Positions 10,099 to 19,503 of a DNA stretch of 64,000 nt are shown piece after piece (position 1 is the first letter of the stretch; each line of letters starts with the position of its first letter). This DNA comes from Bacteroidota bacterium. GTDB lineage: Bacteria > Bacteroidota > Bacteroidia > Chitinophagales > Chitinophagaceae. The notes beneath the pieces are model-generated. The model saw only the letters and a program-made list of their open reading frames with translations. It made no database searches and was not told where the DNA came from. The translations under genes were made by a program, and so were the position numbers. The stretch covers positions 62,001 through 126,000 of the forward strand of contig JAFDXE010000001.1 of assembly GCA_018268085.1 (NCBI GenBank), in the 5' to 3' direction.

Positions 10099-10131
10099 GC
10101 TTGCTTTAACTTAAAACGCATATGAAAAAAA

Positions 10132-11013
10132 CTATTGGTAAACTCTTATATAATCAACGATATATTCCTGTGGCAGGCTGGTAGTTCCATCAGGACTGCC
10201 CGGCCAGTTACCGCCAACGGCTAGGTTCAGTATAAAATAAAATTCTTCATTGAATGGATATTGATTGGTACCGAATTCAGCGATGCTGTGAGAAGAATAT
10301 TCCTTACCATCAATTAACCAGCTAATATTGTCTTTTCTCCAGATCAATGAAAAAAGATGAAAATCGTCATTGAAAATTCCTGATGGCAACTGGTAATTTC
10401 CGCCCAACTGTACACTGCCCGGCCCTGGTCCAAAATGCAATGTGCCGTAACTTTTATTTGCTTCATGCCCGATCATTTCCATGATATCGAGTTCTCCACT
10501 TGTTGGCCAGCCCCCATATATTTCTTTTTGGGGCATCATCCAGAATGCAGGCCAGATACCTTTACCAACCGGGAGTTTCGCACGCATATCTATTCTGCCA
10601 AAACGAATACTCTTTTTACCGCGACTTACAATCTTTGCAGAAGTGTATTCCTTACCGTTAGTTGACTTCTTTATAGCTTTGATCACCAGGTTCCCATTCC
10701 GGAAAAACAGATTTTCATTTGAAGCGGTGTACCACTCCAGTTCATTATTTCCCCATCCGCAGTTAGCCGGGCATCCATCACCGGTTTCGTAACTCCAGTA
10801 ATTAGTGTCTAGCGTTTTACCATTAAACTCATCTGACCATACCAGTGTTTTAAATGTTATTGTATCCATTTTGCCGGCATTGGCATTTCCCGATACCCCA
10901 ACTTTTAATGCTGTTGCTGAAGGAGCTGTCTTTCCAAACTGTACTTTCTGCTGCCGCATACCAGCGAAGAACGACAGCCCCAGTAAAATCCATCCGATTA
11001 TTGCGTATCTCAT
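10132..11013 (-). CDS. GH16 endo-beta-1,3-glucanase (laminarinase-like)
   Basis: A 293-residue glycoside hydrolase family 16 enzyme with an N-terminal signal or anchor sequence. The catalytic motif SGELDIMEMIGH places nucleophile Glu174, assisting Asp176 and acid/base Glu179. The preceding WPAFWMM and following LHFGPGPG and FILNLAVGGNWPG blocks are typical of bacterial laminarinases (GH16_3-type). It should cut beta-1,3 or mixed-linkage glucan internally. It is the last gene of the locus, 3 nt after the GH30 gene, so the two are translationally close. The locus encodes two GH16 enzymes. This one lacks a lipobox, while the other is a lipoprotein, which suggests different locations (periplasm versus surface). 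Confidence 0.92.
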   Translation of the reverse strand: MRYAIIGWILLGLSFFAGMRQQKVQFGKTAPSATALKVGVSGNANAGKMDTITFKTLVWSDEFNGKTLDTNYWSYETGDGCPANCGWGNNELEWYTASNENLFFRNGNLVIKAIKKSTNGKEYTSAKIVSRGKKSIRFGRIDMRAKLPVGKGIWPAFWMMPQKEIYGGWPTSGELDIMEMIGHEANKSYGTLHFGPGPGSVQLGGNYQLPSGIFNDDFHLFSLIWRKDNISWLIDGKEYSSHSIAEFGTNQYPFNEEFYFILNLAVGGNWPGSPDGTTSLPQEYIVDYIRVYQ

Positions 11014-11016
11014 AAT

Positions 11017-12483
11017 TTACCACACATAGGTAGCCACTGCATTTCCCGGGATTGCAGCCACCGCCCATTTGTTTTTAAATTTCAGGTTAAAATTTTGTGT
11101 ATTGCTGTTTTCATTCAGTACGATCAGCACTTTCTTTCCATCGGCACGAAGAAAAGCTGCCGTTTGTAAACTTCCATTGTTGTCGCTGGCAATCCTGAAT
11201 GAACCGGAAGGAATAAATTTTGATGCATGCCCGATAATATAATAAGCCACATTCCTGGTAACAGCGCCTGCCGTACCAATAGTAACTGCACCCAGGCAGG
11301 TAGTGCATCCGCCTGCAGTATGCGGTCCGAATGACGGGTCGTTCGCAAGATTCCATTCCAGTGCATTTTTACTCCAGTTGCGCATAGAGCCTATGATTAC
11401 ATTTTTAATATGCCATTGCAAATCGCCACCGAAATCACCATTGGAAGCAGTGTACTGTTCCGTGAAATAAATATTTTTAGCAGGATAGGCGTTATGCACA
11501 GACGTTAGTGCACTAATGTCGCCACCATATAAATGAAATGCACTGCCATCTACGTATGCATTGGCAGCAGCATCACCCAGGATAGACAAAGGATAATCGG
11601 GCCGGTCGCAGTTGTGATCATACACTATAATTCTGGTAGTCAAACCTGCAGCAACAAATGCCGGCCCAAGATGATTCTTAATAAAGTCTGCCTGTTGCGC
11701 AGCAGTCATGGATAAACTTGGATTGTTAGCGGGATTAAGTGGCTCATTCTGTGGCGTAACGGCAGTAATGCTGATACCTTCTGCCTGCATCGCCTGGATA
11801 TACTTAACGAAATATTGCGCATATACGGAATAGTTAGCAGGAGCCAGGCTGCCACCTACAGAGCTGCCATTGTCTTTCATCCAAACAGGCGGCGACCATG
11901 GACTGGCTACAATCCTGATAGATGGATTAATCAGAAGAACATCTTTTACCAGGCGTACTACTTCGTTATCTGCAGCAATACTGAATGCCGCCAGTGTTGG
12001 ATCAGTTTGCCCTGCTGGCATGTCGTCGTAGGAATATACGCTGCTGCTTAAATCCGAAGCCCCAATGGCGAGCCGGATATAGCTGATGCCGATGCTGTTG
12101 GATGCGCTTCCAAAAAGCTCATTCAGCAAACTTGTTCTTTGTGCAGCAGCAAGTCCGTTAATCACAATTGCACTTCCTTGTGTAAGGGTATAACCGAATC
12201 CATCCACCTGTTGAAAACGCTGAGCCGAATCAACGGTAATTACCGGGTTACTATTATTCGTATTCCCGAATGCCAGCGCTGTTGTTTGCCTGTTAAGCAA
12301 CTGGTTCCTGTTGCCTGTTGTTATCCAGCAATCGATTTCAGAATTGGTAACTACCGTATTCGTATCTGTGTTAGTATTGTTATTACCGCCTGGATCGCCT
12401 TCTTCGCTTTTATTACAGCTAACTAACGGCAACCAGGAAACGAAAACAATCAATACCAGCCAATATGAACTTTTCTTCATCAT
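11017..12483 (-). CDS. GH30 glucanase lipoprotein
   Basis: A 488-residue lipoprotein (LVSC, Cys23), then an Asn/Thr-rich linker and a GH30 (beta/alpha)8 plus beta-sandwich enzyme. The acid/base is Glu247 in TPQNEP, and the nucleophile is Glu342 in YFTEQY. GH30 members in Bacteroidota glucan loci often cleave beta-1,6-glucan or beta-1,6 branches. The neighbouring GH16 and GH3 genes make beta-1,6-glucanase the most likely activity, but glucosylceramidase-like or beta-glucosidase activity cannot be excluded from sequence. It is 7 nt downstream of the GH3 gene in the same operon. Confidence 0.88.
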   Translation of the reverse strand: MMKKSSYWLVLIVFVSWLPLVSCNKSEEGDPGGNNNTNTDTNTVVTNSEIDCWITTGNRNQLLNRQTTALAFGNTNNSNPVITVDSAQRFQQVDGFGYTLTQGSAIVINGLAAAQRTSLLNELFGSASNSIGISYIRLAIGASDLSSSVYSYDDMPAGQTDPTLAAFSIAADNEVVRLVKDVLLINPSIRIVASPWSPPVWMKDNGSSVGGSLAPANYSVYAQYFVKYIQAMQAEGISITAVTPQNEPLNPANNPSLSMTAAQQADFIKNHLGPAFVAAGLTTRIIVYDHNCDRPDYPLSILGDAAANAYVDGSAFHLYGGDISALTSVHNAYPAKNIYFTEQYTASNGDFGGDLQWHIKNVIIGSMRNWSKNALEWNLANDPSFGPHTAGGCTTCLGAVTIGTAGAVTRNVAYYIIGHASKFIPSGSFRIASDNNGSLQTAAFLRADGKKVLIVLNENSNTQNFNLKFKNKWAVAAIPGNAVATYVW

Positions 12484-12490
12484 ACTTCAT

Positions 12491-14671
12491 CTATAATTGA
12501 ATGTTACCTGTAAGTTTTATAGAACGGGAAGAACTACCCAGCATTATTATAAATTGGCCATGTTCCATTACCCATTCGTTTATGATATCGTTATAATAGG
12601 AAAACGCATCTTCATTCAAATGAATGGTTACCGTTTTTTGTTCACCCGGTTGCAGAAATACTTTTTCAAAACCTTTAAGTTCTTTTTCAGGGCGGGGCAG
12701 GGTAGCACCAGATTGCTTCACATATAATTCCGCAACATCAGCGCCGGCAACTTTGCCTGTATTTTTTATGGTAAAACTTACATCAGCCGTTTTTCCTTTT
12801 GCACTAATGATCAGGTTGCTGTAATCAAAACTGGTGTACGATAAACCATGACCGAAAGGGAACTGTGGTTCCACATGATACGTATCGTAGTACCTGTAGC
12901 CTACATAAATATCTTCGAGATAATATACGTAAGTAGAATCGCCGGGATATTGGCCAAGGGCATGAGCCGGTTCATCAGCCAGTTTCTTTGGAAACGACAT
13001 TGGTAATTTACCGGAAGGATTTACATCGCCGAACAGAATTTTTGCCAGCGCATTTCCTCCTTCCATGCCGGGATACCATGCCTGCAATACAGATGGCGTT
13101 TCAGCAAGCCATTCCCGCATATCTATGGCGCCTCCGCCTATTAACACTACAACCGTTTTTGGATTTGCTTTCAGCACGGCTTTGATCAATTCATCCTGGC
13201 CGAATGGCATATTCATATCGGGTTTATCGTAGTCTTCTGCATCATAGGCATTGTCTGTCCACACATTGTATTTGAAACCATGTGTCCATCCTCCAACAAA
13301 AACAACAACATCCGATTTCTTTGCAGCCGCAACCGCCTGTGCAATCATTGCCTCGTCTGCCTTTGCACCTCTTTCAATCTTATAGCCCGGTGCATAGTTG
13401 ATTTTTATTTTATTGCCTGCAATATTTTTTATTCCTTCCAATGGCGTGATCTCATAAAATGCCCTGATTTGTGAACTACCACCACCCATTGACTGCTTTC
13501 TTTCTGCATTGAATCCAATTACTGCGATTGATTTTATCTTTGATTTATTAAAAGGCAAAAAGTTATTTTCATTCTTCAATAACACCATTCCTTCTTCCGC
13601 AATTTTTGCCGCAGTCTGCTGGTGTTCTTTAGTATTAAACGATCCTGCATTTTTCTTTCCTCCGATCATGTTAGACCTGTACATTACATATAAGATGCGA
13701 CGTACTTTTTCATTCACCAGGTATTCGGGAAGTTTGCCCGATTTAACCAGTGCCACGACAGTGTCGGCCATAAAAAACTTACTATAGTTAGGATTGGGTA
13801 ACATGTGCAGGTCTGTTCCCATTTCAATATCCAATCCATTCCACATGGGTTGTGTAGTACTTGTAACGGCATCCCAATCGCTGATCACGATGCCTTTAAA
13901 ACCCCATTCTTTTTTCAGTACCTGGTTTAAGAGGTAGTTATTTTGCGAAGCCCATTGTCCACGGAATTTATTATAAGAGCTCATCAGTGTATTCACATTA
14001 GCTTCCTGCACTGCTGCTTTAAACCCCGGAAGATATATTTCTCTCAGCGCACGCTCACTCATATGTACGTCTATGGTATGCCGTAATATCTCCTGGTTGT
14101 TAGCAGCATAGTGTTTAACACAGGCAGATACGCCCTGGTCCTGTACTCCCTTTATATACCCAACTGCCATTTTAGAAATCAGGTAAGGATCTTCACTCTG
14201 GTATTCAAAATTTCTGCCGTTTAAAGCAGTGCGGATAATATTTATGCCAGGGCCGAGAATTACATTTTTACCACGGTATGCAGCTTCACTTCCCAATACA
14301 TTTCCAAATGCATATCCCAGTTGGGGGTTCCAGGTGGCAGCAAGGCATACACCGGTTGGAAGATAAGTGGAGGAGTCCGGTATATTATTGTCGAGGTTCC
14401 AATCGCGACCATGTTCAGGGCGCACACCATGAGGTCCGTCAGACATTACCATTTCGGTTATCCCTAAACGTGGTACTGCACCTGAAGTAAATGATGAAGA
14501 GGCGTGCAACATATTTACTTTCTCTTCTAAGGTCATCTGGCTAACCAGGCGATTGATGGCTTCCGTAGTATCGAATTTTACCTGCGCATTCACCGCATTC
14601 TGGGCGCCTGCTGCAAGGATACTCAATCCACAAATTCCCGCAGCTAAAATATTTTTCCAGCTTTGTTTCAT
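12491..14671 (-). CDS. GH3 beta-glucosidase
   Basis: A 726-residue family 3 enzyme with a signal peptide (cleavage after about residue 29). The nucleophile is Asp265 in GIVISDWDAV. The KHYAANNQE and SDGPHGVRPEHGRD substrate-binding blocks are present, followed by the second GH3 domain and a C-terminal fibronectin-III-like domain (about 640-720, with the typical VKNTGKVAGADVAELYV pattern). It removes glucose from oligosaccharides released by the GH16, GH5 and GH30 enzymes, most likely in the periplasm. It is 13 nt downstream of the GH5 gene. Confidence 0.93.
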   Translation of the reverse strand: MKQSWKNILAAGICGLSILAAGAQNAVNAQVKFDTTEAINRLVSQMTLEEKVNMLHASSSFTSGAVPRLGITEMVMSDGPHGVRPEHGRDWNLDNNIPDSSTYLPTGVCLAATWNPQLGYAFGNVLGSEAAYRGKNVILGPGINIIRTALNGRNFEYQSEDPYLISKMAVGYIKGVQDQGVSACVKHYAANNQEILRHTIDVHMSERALREIYLPGFKAAVQEANVNTLMSSYNKFRGQWASQNNYLLNQVLKKEWGFKGIVISDWDAVTSTTQPMWNGLDIEMGTDLHMLPNPNYSKFFMADTVVALVKSGKLPEYLVNEKVRRILYVMYRSNMIGGKKNAGSFNTKEHQQTAAKIAEEGMVLLKNENNFLPFNKSKIKSIAVIGFNAERKQSMGGGSSQIRAFYEITPLEGIKNIAGNKIKINYAPGYKIERGAKADEAMIAQAVAAAKKSDVVVFVGGWTHGFKYNVWTDNAYDAEDYDKPDMNMPFGQDELIKAVLKANPKTVVVLIGGGAIDMREWLAETPSVLQAWYPGMEGGNALAKILFGDVNPSGKLPMSFPKKLADEPAHALGQYPGDSTYVYYLEDIYVGYRYYDTYHVEPQFPFGHGLSYTSFDYSNLIISAKGKTADVSFTIKNTGKVAGADVAELYVKQSGATLPRPEKELKGFEKVFLQPGEQKTVTIHLNEDAFSYYNDIINEWVMEHGQFIIMLGSSSRSIKLTGNIQL

Positions 14672-14684
14672 AATTATTATGCTT

Positions 14685-16451
14685 TCAGTTTGTACTTAGT
14701 GTTTTTTCGGCCGAAGGATTAAATTGTAAATAGTTCAATTCAAATCCTCCCTTTACAGCCAGTATTTTAATGGCATTCCATCCTTTATGTAGTGAAATAC
14801 TTTTCAATGATGATACCTGCCAGGAGTCGTCAATTGCAGGTGTTAATTGCTGTGATACTCCCGCCTGTTTATTGTTTACAATACAGGTAAATGCAGCAGT
14901 AGAAACGGCACGATAGCGAACATTCAGATCGAACTGTGCGTCTTTAGATGCATATACAGAATATTGTAACCATTCCCCGTCTTTTATCCAACCCACACAA
15001 TATCCATTTGTGGGGTGGTCATTACATTTTTTTATATCCACTGCATCGTTCCGGTATTGTTCTCCTTCATTCCATTTTGTTCCCGAAGAGGTTGAAACCC
15101 AATAGTCTGCAGAATCACTGTCCTGGTATGCAATACCGATCCGTCCATAATCATAGTCTGCAGCATAAATGATGGTACCGTTGGTAATGTTATTGCTTCC
15201 GAATGGAATTGTTTCGTCGTTTTTTGTTTGCCTGGTCACTGCGTCTATCACTCCCCGTTGTACAATATTCCTGCTGCATTGTGTATTACGGGCAAATTCC
15301 ATCAGGCTGTTGAATGCAATTTCTTCCTTCGGTTTTGGTGATTTCCCTTTCCAGTAATCAATGATATCCAGGAAACCTTTATTCATTGTTACTTCAAGTG
15401 GATTGTTATTGCCGGATTTTTTCAATGGCCACATATTCCAGCCAATCCTGTTTTTTTCCATTAGCAAAATCATATCGGTAAACCATGCATTTGAATTTTC
15501 ACCGGTTTCCCCGAGCCAGATGGGAACATTATAGGTATCCCTGTATCCCAGGTATTTCTGTATGGCTTCCTGGTTATTGTAATTCCAGTATTTATGAAAA
15601 CTGAGAGCTAAGTTTTTATCCCACAGTGGAAACAGTCCGTTGTAATTATTGCCCCAGCAGTTTCCTTCAATTATGATCATGTGTTTTTGATCAACAGACC
15701 TGATGGCTGCTGTAATTTTTTTGTACAGATCTTTCAGTGGTGCATTTTCATTTTCATTGCACCCATTGCGATCTGCTTTATTCTGAAATCCCCAATTGGG
15801 TTCATTCAGGATATCATAGGCGCCAATCCATTCCTCGTTCGCATATCTTTCTGCCAGCTTTTTCCAGAGTGCAATTGTTTTTTGCTGGTTGGCTTCACTG
15901 TCCCACAATGATGGTTTACTGGTATCCCTGTCTGAAATAGGAATATCATTTCCCTGCCCGCCAGGTGCTGCATGTAAATCAAGAATAAGATAGATACGAT
16001 TGGCTTTACACCATTTTAATATACTATCCGTAAGTGCGAAACCGGTATTCAGCCAGGTATTGTTCGTTCCTTTTTCTTTTTCTACCGGTAAGGTGTAGAG
16101 GTTATAATGCATCGGCAGCCGAACCGAATTAAATCCCCAGGATGCCAGTGAATCTATATCCTGTTTAGTGCAATGGGAGGAGAGCCATGCATCGTAAAAT
16201 CGTTGTGCGTTCTTTTCACCAACCAGTGTATCTATTTTTTTCCGGATGTGATATTGTGCTACAGCCACCTCACTCAATTGCAGCATATAAGGTTCCTGCA
16301 GCATCCATCCTCCTAAACCAAAACCCCTGAGGATGATTTCGCCATTATCATTCACAATCCTTTTGCCATCTGCTTTCAGGAACCCCTGCGCAGTTGCGAG
16401 ATTAGAAATAAACAGCAATACTGTTACTATGAGAAAGCGGGTTAAAGACAT
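14685..16451 (-). CDS. GH5 glucanase with C-terminal CBM6-like domain
   Basis: A 588-residue exported enzyme. The N-terminal LRGFGLGGWMLQEPYML resembles exo-beta-1,3-glucanases and related COG2730 cellulase-family enzymes. The acid/base is Glu217 in DILNEPNWG, and the nucleophile is Glu315 in WLGETGEN. Residues of about 440-580 form a jelly-roll module with CBM6-like traits (YDYGRIGIAYQDSD, VGWIKDGEWLQYSV, GGFELNYLQF). It probably acts on beta-1,3- or beta-1,6-linked glucan, but the exact GH5 subfamily is not assignable by eye. A terminator-like hairpin precedes it, so its level may be lower than that of the susCD genes. Confidence 0.87.
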   Translation of the reverse strand: MSLTRFLIVTVLLFISNLATAQGFLKADGKRIVNDNGEIILRGFGLGGWMLQEPYMLQLSEVAVAQYHIRKKIDTLVGEKNAQRFYDAWLSSHCTKQDIDSLASWGFNSVRLPMHYNLYTLPVEKEKGTNNTWLNTGFALTDSILKWCKANRIYLILDLHAAPGGQGNDIPISDRDTSKPSLWDSEANQQKTIALWKKLAERYANEEWIGAYDILNEPNWGFQNKADRNGCNENENAPLKDLYKKITAAIRSVDQKHMIIIEGNCWGNNYNGLFPLWDKNLALSFHKYWNYNNQEAIQKYLGYRDTYNVPIWLGETGENSNAWFTDMILLMEKNRIGWNMWPLKKSGNNNPLEVTMNKGFLDIIDYWKGKSPKPKEEIAFNSLMEFARNTQCSRNIVQRGVIDAVTRQTKNDETIPFGSNNITNGTIIYAADYDYGRIGIAYQDSDSADYWVSTSSGTKWNEGEQYRNDAVDIKKCNDHPTNGYCVGWIKDGEWLQYSVYASKDAQFDLNVRYRAVSTAAFTCIVNNKQAGVSQQLTPAIDDSWQVSSLKSISLHKGWNAIKILAVKGGFELNYLQFNPSAEKTLSTN

Positions 16452-16476
16452 GCATTACCGGTTAATACAGCTTATT

Positions 16477-16520
16477 AAAAAAGAGGGGATGGAATTACTT
16501 GCCGGAATACCATCCCTCTT
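16477..16520 (-). terminator. Intrinsic terminator inside the glucan operon
   Basis: On the minus strand AAGAGGGATGG (16520-16510) pairs with CCATCCCCTCT (16492-16482) with one bulged base, followed at once by six T. It sits between the surface GH16 gene and the GH5 gene. The 20 nt left before the GH5 start leave little room for a separate promoter, so partial read-through is likely. Confidence 0.75.
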
Positions 16521-16552
16521 GATTACCAAAACACAATTTTTAATAGTATTTT

Positions 16553-17419
16553 TTACCGAACCATTTTATATACGCGTACATAATCGATGGCAAGTGTTGC
16601 AGGAAAAATGGTATCATCTACACCTTGTGCACCGCCCCAGGTTCCGCCAACAGCAAGGTTAAGCATCACATGAAAGCGTTTATCAAATGGCCAGGTTGCA
16701 GAACCGCGTCCATCGTTCACAAAAACATACACAAGTATATCATCATAATAAGCCCTCACTGCATAAGGCGTCCAGTCTACACGGTATTTATGAAAATCAC
16801 TGATAGCAGTTGGTATGTTCTTAGAAACCGTTTTCTGCGTATTGATGGTCCAGTTATAATTCTGTGTGTGAATACTGAAGTGTACTACATTCGGATCGTA
16901 TCCCACATGCTCCATGATGTCGATCTCCCCGGAGTTTGGCCATGCACCATAAGCCTGGTCTGTTGGCAACATCCATATAGCAGGCCATGTTCCGCGGCCC
17001 GCCGGCAATTTTGCCCTTACTTCAACTCTGCCGTACAGGAAATCGCCGAGGTCTTTCGACAATAACCTGGCTGAGGAATAATTCATACCGGCTACATTTT
17101 CCCTGATCGCCGTTATGTTCAGGTTATTACCATCTGCACTGGCATTGGCAAGGCTGTTGGTATAGTACTGCAATTCATTGTTTCCCCAACCACTGCCGCC
17201 GATATCGTAATTCCAACGGTTAGGGTTAGGTGCCCCGGTATAATCGAACTCTTCCTGGAAAGCCGGCGTGGCTTCAAATGTCCAGTTTGAATCTACCGGG
17301 GCGCTGTTATTATTGTTGTTGTTATTATTGTTATTTGTTTGATTGCTGCTGTCAGATTTTTTACTGCAGGCTGCAATGTAAACCATCAAACTAAATAAAG
17401 TAATCCGAAGTAATTTCAT
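16553..17419 (-). CDS. GH16 endo-beta-1,3-glucanase lipoprotein
   Basis: A 288-residue lipoprotein (YIAAC, Cys18) with a poly-Asn linker at residues 29-38. The GH16 catalytic motif SGEIDIMEHVGY gives Glu165, Asp167 and Glu170. WGNNELQYYT, GTWPAIWMLP and MLNLAVGGTWGG match bacterial laminarinases. A lipobox followed by a flexible linker fits an enzyme displayed on the outer surface, cutting long glucan chains for SusC/SusD import. It follows the surface lipoprotein genes by 42 nt. Confidence 0.92.
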   Translation of the reverse strand: MKLLRITLFSLMVYIAACSKKSDSSNQTNNNNNNNNNNSAPVDSNWTFEATPAFQEEFDYTGAPNPNRWNYDIGGSGWGNNELQYYTNSLANASADGNNLNITAIRENVAGMNYSSARLLSKDLGDFLYGRVEVRAKLPAGRGTWPAIWMLPTDQAYGAWPNSGEIDIMEHVGYDPNVVHFSIHTQNYNWTINTQKTVSKNIPTAISDFHKYRVDWTPYAVRAYYDDILVYVFVNDGRGSATWPFDKRFHVMLNLAVGGTWGGAQGVDDTIFPATLAIDYVRVYKMVR

Positions 17420-17461
17420 TTTACTGTGTTTTAGTTAATCATTGGTGAATAGTGAAACAGC

Positions 17462-18391
17462 TTATTGCGGTATCAGTTTCAGATACCATGCGTTACCTGT
17501 TTCAGTTCCCTGTACACGCAGGTACATATAAGTTGGCGTAAGCTCCATGATTTCATATTCTTTCAGCAAAGCGCCATAACCAATAAATGTTTCATTACCG
17601 GAAAGCAGGATGGCTGTTCCCAACGGGCTAGGCGTAACGCCGCTTCCCGGAGGTACAAATGAAAAAGATGAAGTACCGCCAGGATATGCATAGCAGGCTT
17701 CAGGACCAGAACCCGGAATTCCGGGAAGTGTAGTTAAGGAACCTGTTTTGGTAAATGCACCTTGTGGTGTATTTGATGTAAGCGTATAATTCGTAGAGCT
17801 CACTTTCGTAAACGTAAATGTTGCACTGTAGAAACATGGACAGCAGGCTGCTTTCTCATGAGGAGCGGCTTGCCACCATACCGGTGTAATTACGGTTGGA
17901 TCCCATGGGCCAACACCAAAGTGGCCGGCAACGTTTTCATCTACCACCCAGGTTTTTGATGCATCATTTGTAAGATTGGTTACGATTGCTGCATCCGGAG
18001 CAAAATCACTTCTTACCGTTACATCCTGTGTAATAGTAGTAGCCGCACCGCCTTTACCAAAAGCAGCAACGGTTACAGTGTAGGTGTTTATTCCCAGTGT
18101 TGTGTATTTTTTCCTGATAGAACCATTGGCAGGAATAAGCACCATGTTCACGGCATCATTGATATCATAATCGATCTGGTAAGTAATCGCATTATTTCCA
18201 CTAACTGTAAAGATCACATCGCCCGAGCCATCGCCATCGGGGTGAGTAGCATCTTTACCTACCACTTCCGCCGTTACCACAACATCAGATGGAGTTGTAA
18301 GTGCATCCATGGAATATTTTTCCTTCTTACAGGAATACAGTACAACCATCACCGTTAGTACACCGAATAAATTTATAATGTTCTTTTTCAT
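17462..18391 (-). CDS. Surface glycan-binding lipoprotein candidate
   Basis: A 309-residue lipoprotein (LYSC, Cys21) with a basic post-lipobox segment. Residues of about 35-125 look like a PKD/Ig-like domain, with strands such as TYQIDYDIND and NTYTVTVAAFGKGG. The C-terminal part has an aromatic-rich segment (TWVVDENVAGHFGVGP and TPVWWQAAPHEK) and an unusual cysteine cluster, Cys183, Cys184 and Cys186. No catalytic motif is visible. Its position in the susCD operon, just before the lipoprotein GH16, suggests a SusE/F-type glycan-binding role, which is inference from context. Confidence 0.65.
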   Translation of the reverse strand: MKKNIINLFGVLTVMVVLYSCKKEKYSMDALTTPSDVVVTAEVVGKDATHPDGDGSGDVIFTVSGNNAITYQIDYDINDAVNMVLIPANGSIRKKYTTLGINTYTVTVAAFGKGGAATTITQDVTVRSDFAPDAAIVTNLTNDASKTWVVDENVAGHFGVGPWDPTVITPVWWQAAPHEKAACCPCFYSATFTFTKVSSTNYTLTSNTPQGAFTKTGSLTTLPGIPGSGPEACYAYPGGTSSFSFVPPGSGVTPSPLGTAILLSGNETFIGYGALLKEYEIMELTPTYMYLRVQGTETGNAWYLKLIPQ

Positions 18392-18401
18392 ATGAATAGT
18401 T

Positions 18402-19487
18402 TTAATTGGTAATTCTGAAATTATCTAAATAAATAACCTCCCCGGCTCCCGAAGCTGCATCATTAAAACGCAATACGAGCTGGTTAAATCTTGCATCCGA
18501 TCCGATAGCCGGAATGCTGTTAAAATCAAAAACAAGTTCTTCCCAAGCACCTGAAGTAGTGATCGGCATTTTTAAAACGCCCACACCATTTGGCGTTGCA
18601 CCTGTTCCAGACACTGCTGCTTCCAGTTCAATGTTCAATAGTTTACCGATATTGGCAGGGTCGGGGTTGTACACATCCACGTGGATCTTTTTACCATAGG
18701 CAAGGTTCATTGGAATATTCAACGGGCTGTAGGTACCACTCCAGGTTTCCGCACCACCGGGCTTTTCATATTTTCCAACCATGGCACTTGTGTTAATTCC
18801 ACCCGGAGCCGGATTGGCCACCGTATTGAAATTTACGCCTCCAAATGTTCCGAAGAAATAATTCATGGTAGCTACATCAAATGACAACGGAAGGCCAAAC
18901 ATTGTTTTAACTTCCTGTGTAGTTGCCGCTCCACCACTTTGCGCTATTACGGTAAGGTTGTATGGGCCACCGTTCGGGTAGATATGTGGCGGGAGCGTTT
19001 GTCCTACTTCCATTCGGGTAGGTGTTTCATTCGCTACATCACCATAATACACCAAAAACCAGTTTGCATAGTCAGCCGTTGCACTTACCTGTACATCGCT
19101 GGCAATATTCACCTGCAGGTTTTCAGGCGCCCTGTAAATTACCGACAGCGGGAACGTTTGTACGTCGCTTTTACCGGCAAGATCATAACCGGTGATCACT
19201 ACATTATAATTTCCTTCAGCATAATTATGAACTGCGCTTTTGGTAACCAGGATAGTATCTATTCCTGAATTGTCTCCATAGTCGATCGAGTACTGGGTAA
19301 AACCATCACCCTGTGGCGATATGGTTACCTTACCGGTATTGTCATTGGTTACGTTGAATATTTTTGAAACCGTTCCATGACTAACGGTATTGAGAAATGA
19401 TACGTCATCATCCATTCCGTCTTTTTTACATCCCGCTGCCATTACCAGCAGGAGTGCAATTGAACTTAAAAGTTTTATTTTCTTCAT
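18402..19487 (-). CDS. PKD-domain surface lipoprotein with CBM-like C-terminus
   Basis: A 361-residue lipoprotein (AAGC, Cys20). A PKD domain at about 45-115 is marked by the YSIDYGDNSG and AVHNYAEGNYNVVITGYD phrases. A second Ig-like region covers about 120-190. The last 170 residues form a beta-sandwich resembling family 4/9-type carbohydrate-binding modules (KKIHVDVYNPD, NQLVLRFNDA, IYLDNFRI). It is expected to bind beta-glucan at the cell surface next to SusD. It starts 16 nt after the susD stop. Confidence 0.75.
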   Translation of the reverse strand: MKKIKLLSSIALLLVMAAGCKKDGMDDDVSFLNTVSHGTVSKIFNVTNDNTGKVTISPQGDGFTQYSIDYGDNSGIDTILVTKSAVHNYAEGNYNVVITGYDLAGKSDVQTFPLSVIYRAPENLQVNIASDVQVSATADYANWFLVYYGDVANETPTRMEVGQTLPPHIYPNGGPYNLTVIAQSGGAATTQEVKTMFGLPLSFDVATMNYFFGTFGGVNFNTVANPAPGGINTSAMVGKYEKPGGAETWSGTYSPLNIPMNLAYGKKIHVDVYNPDPANIGKLLNIELEAAVSGTGATPNGVGVLKMPITTSGAWEELVFDFNSIPAIGSDARFNQLVLRFNDAASGAGEVIYLDNFRITN

Positions 19488-19503
19488 ACAACAGTTTTAT
19501 AAA

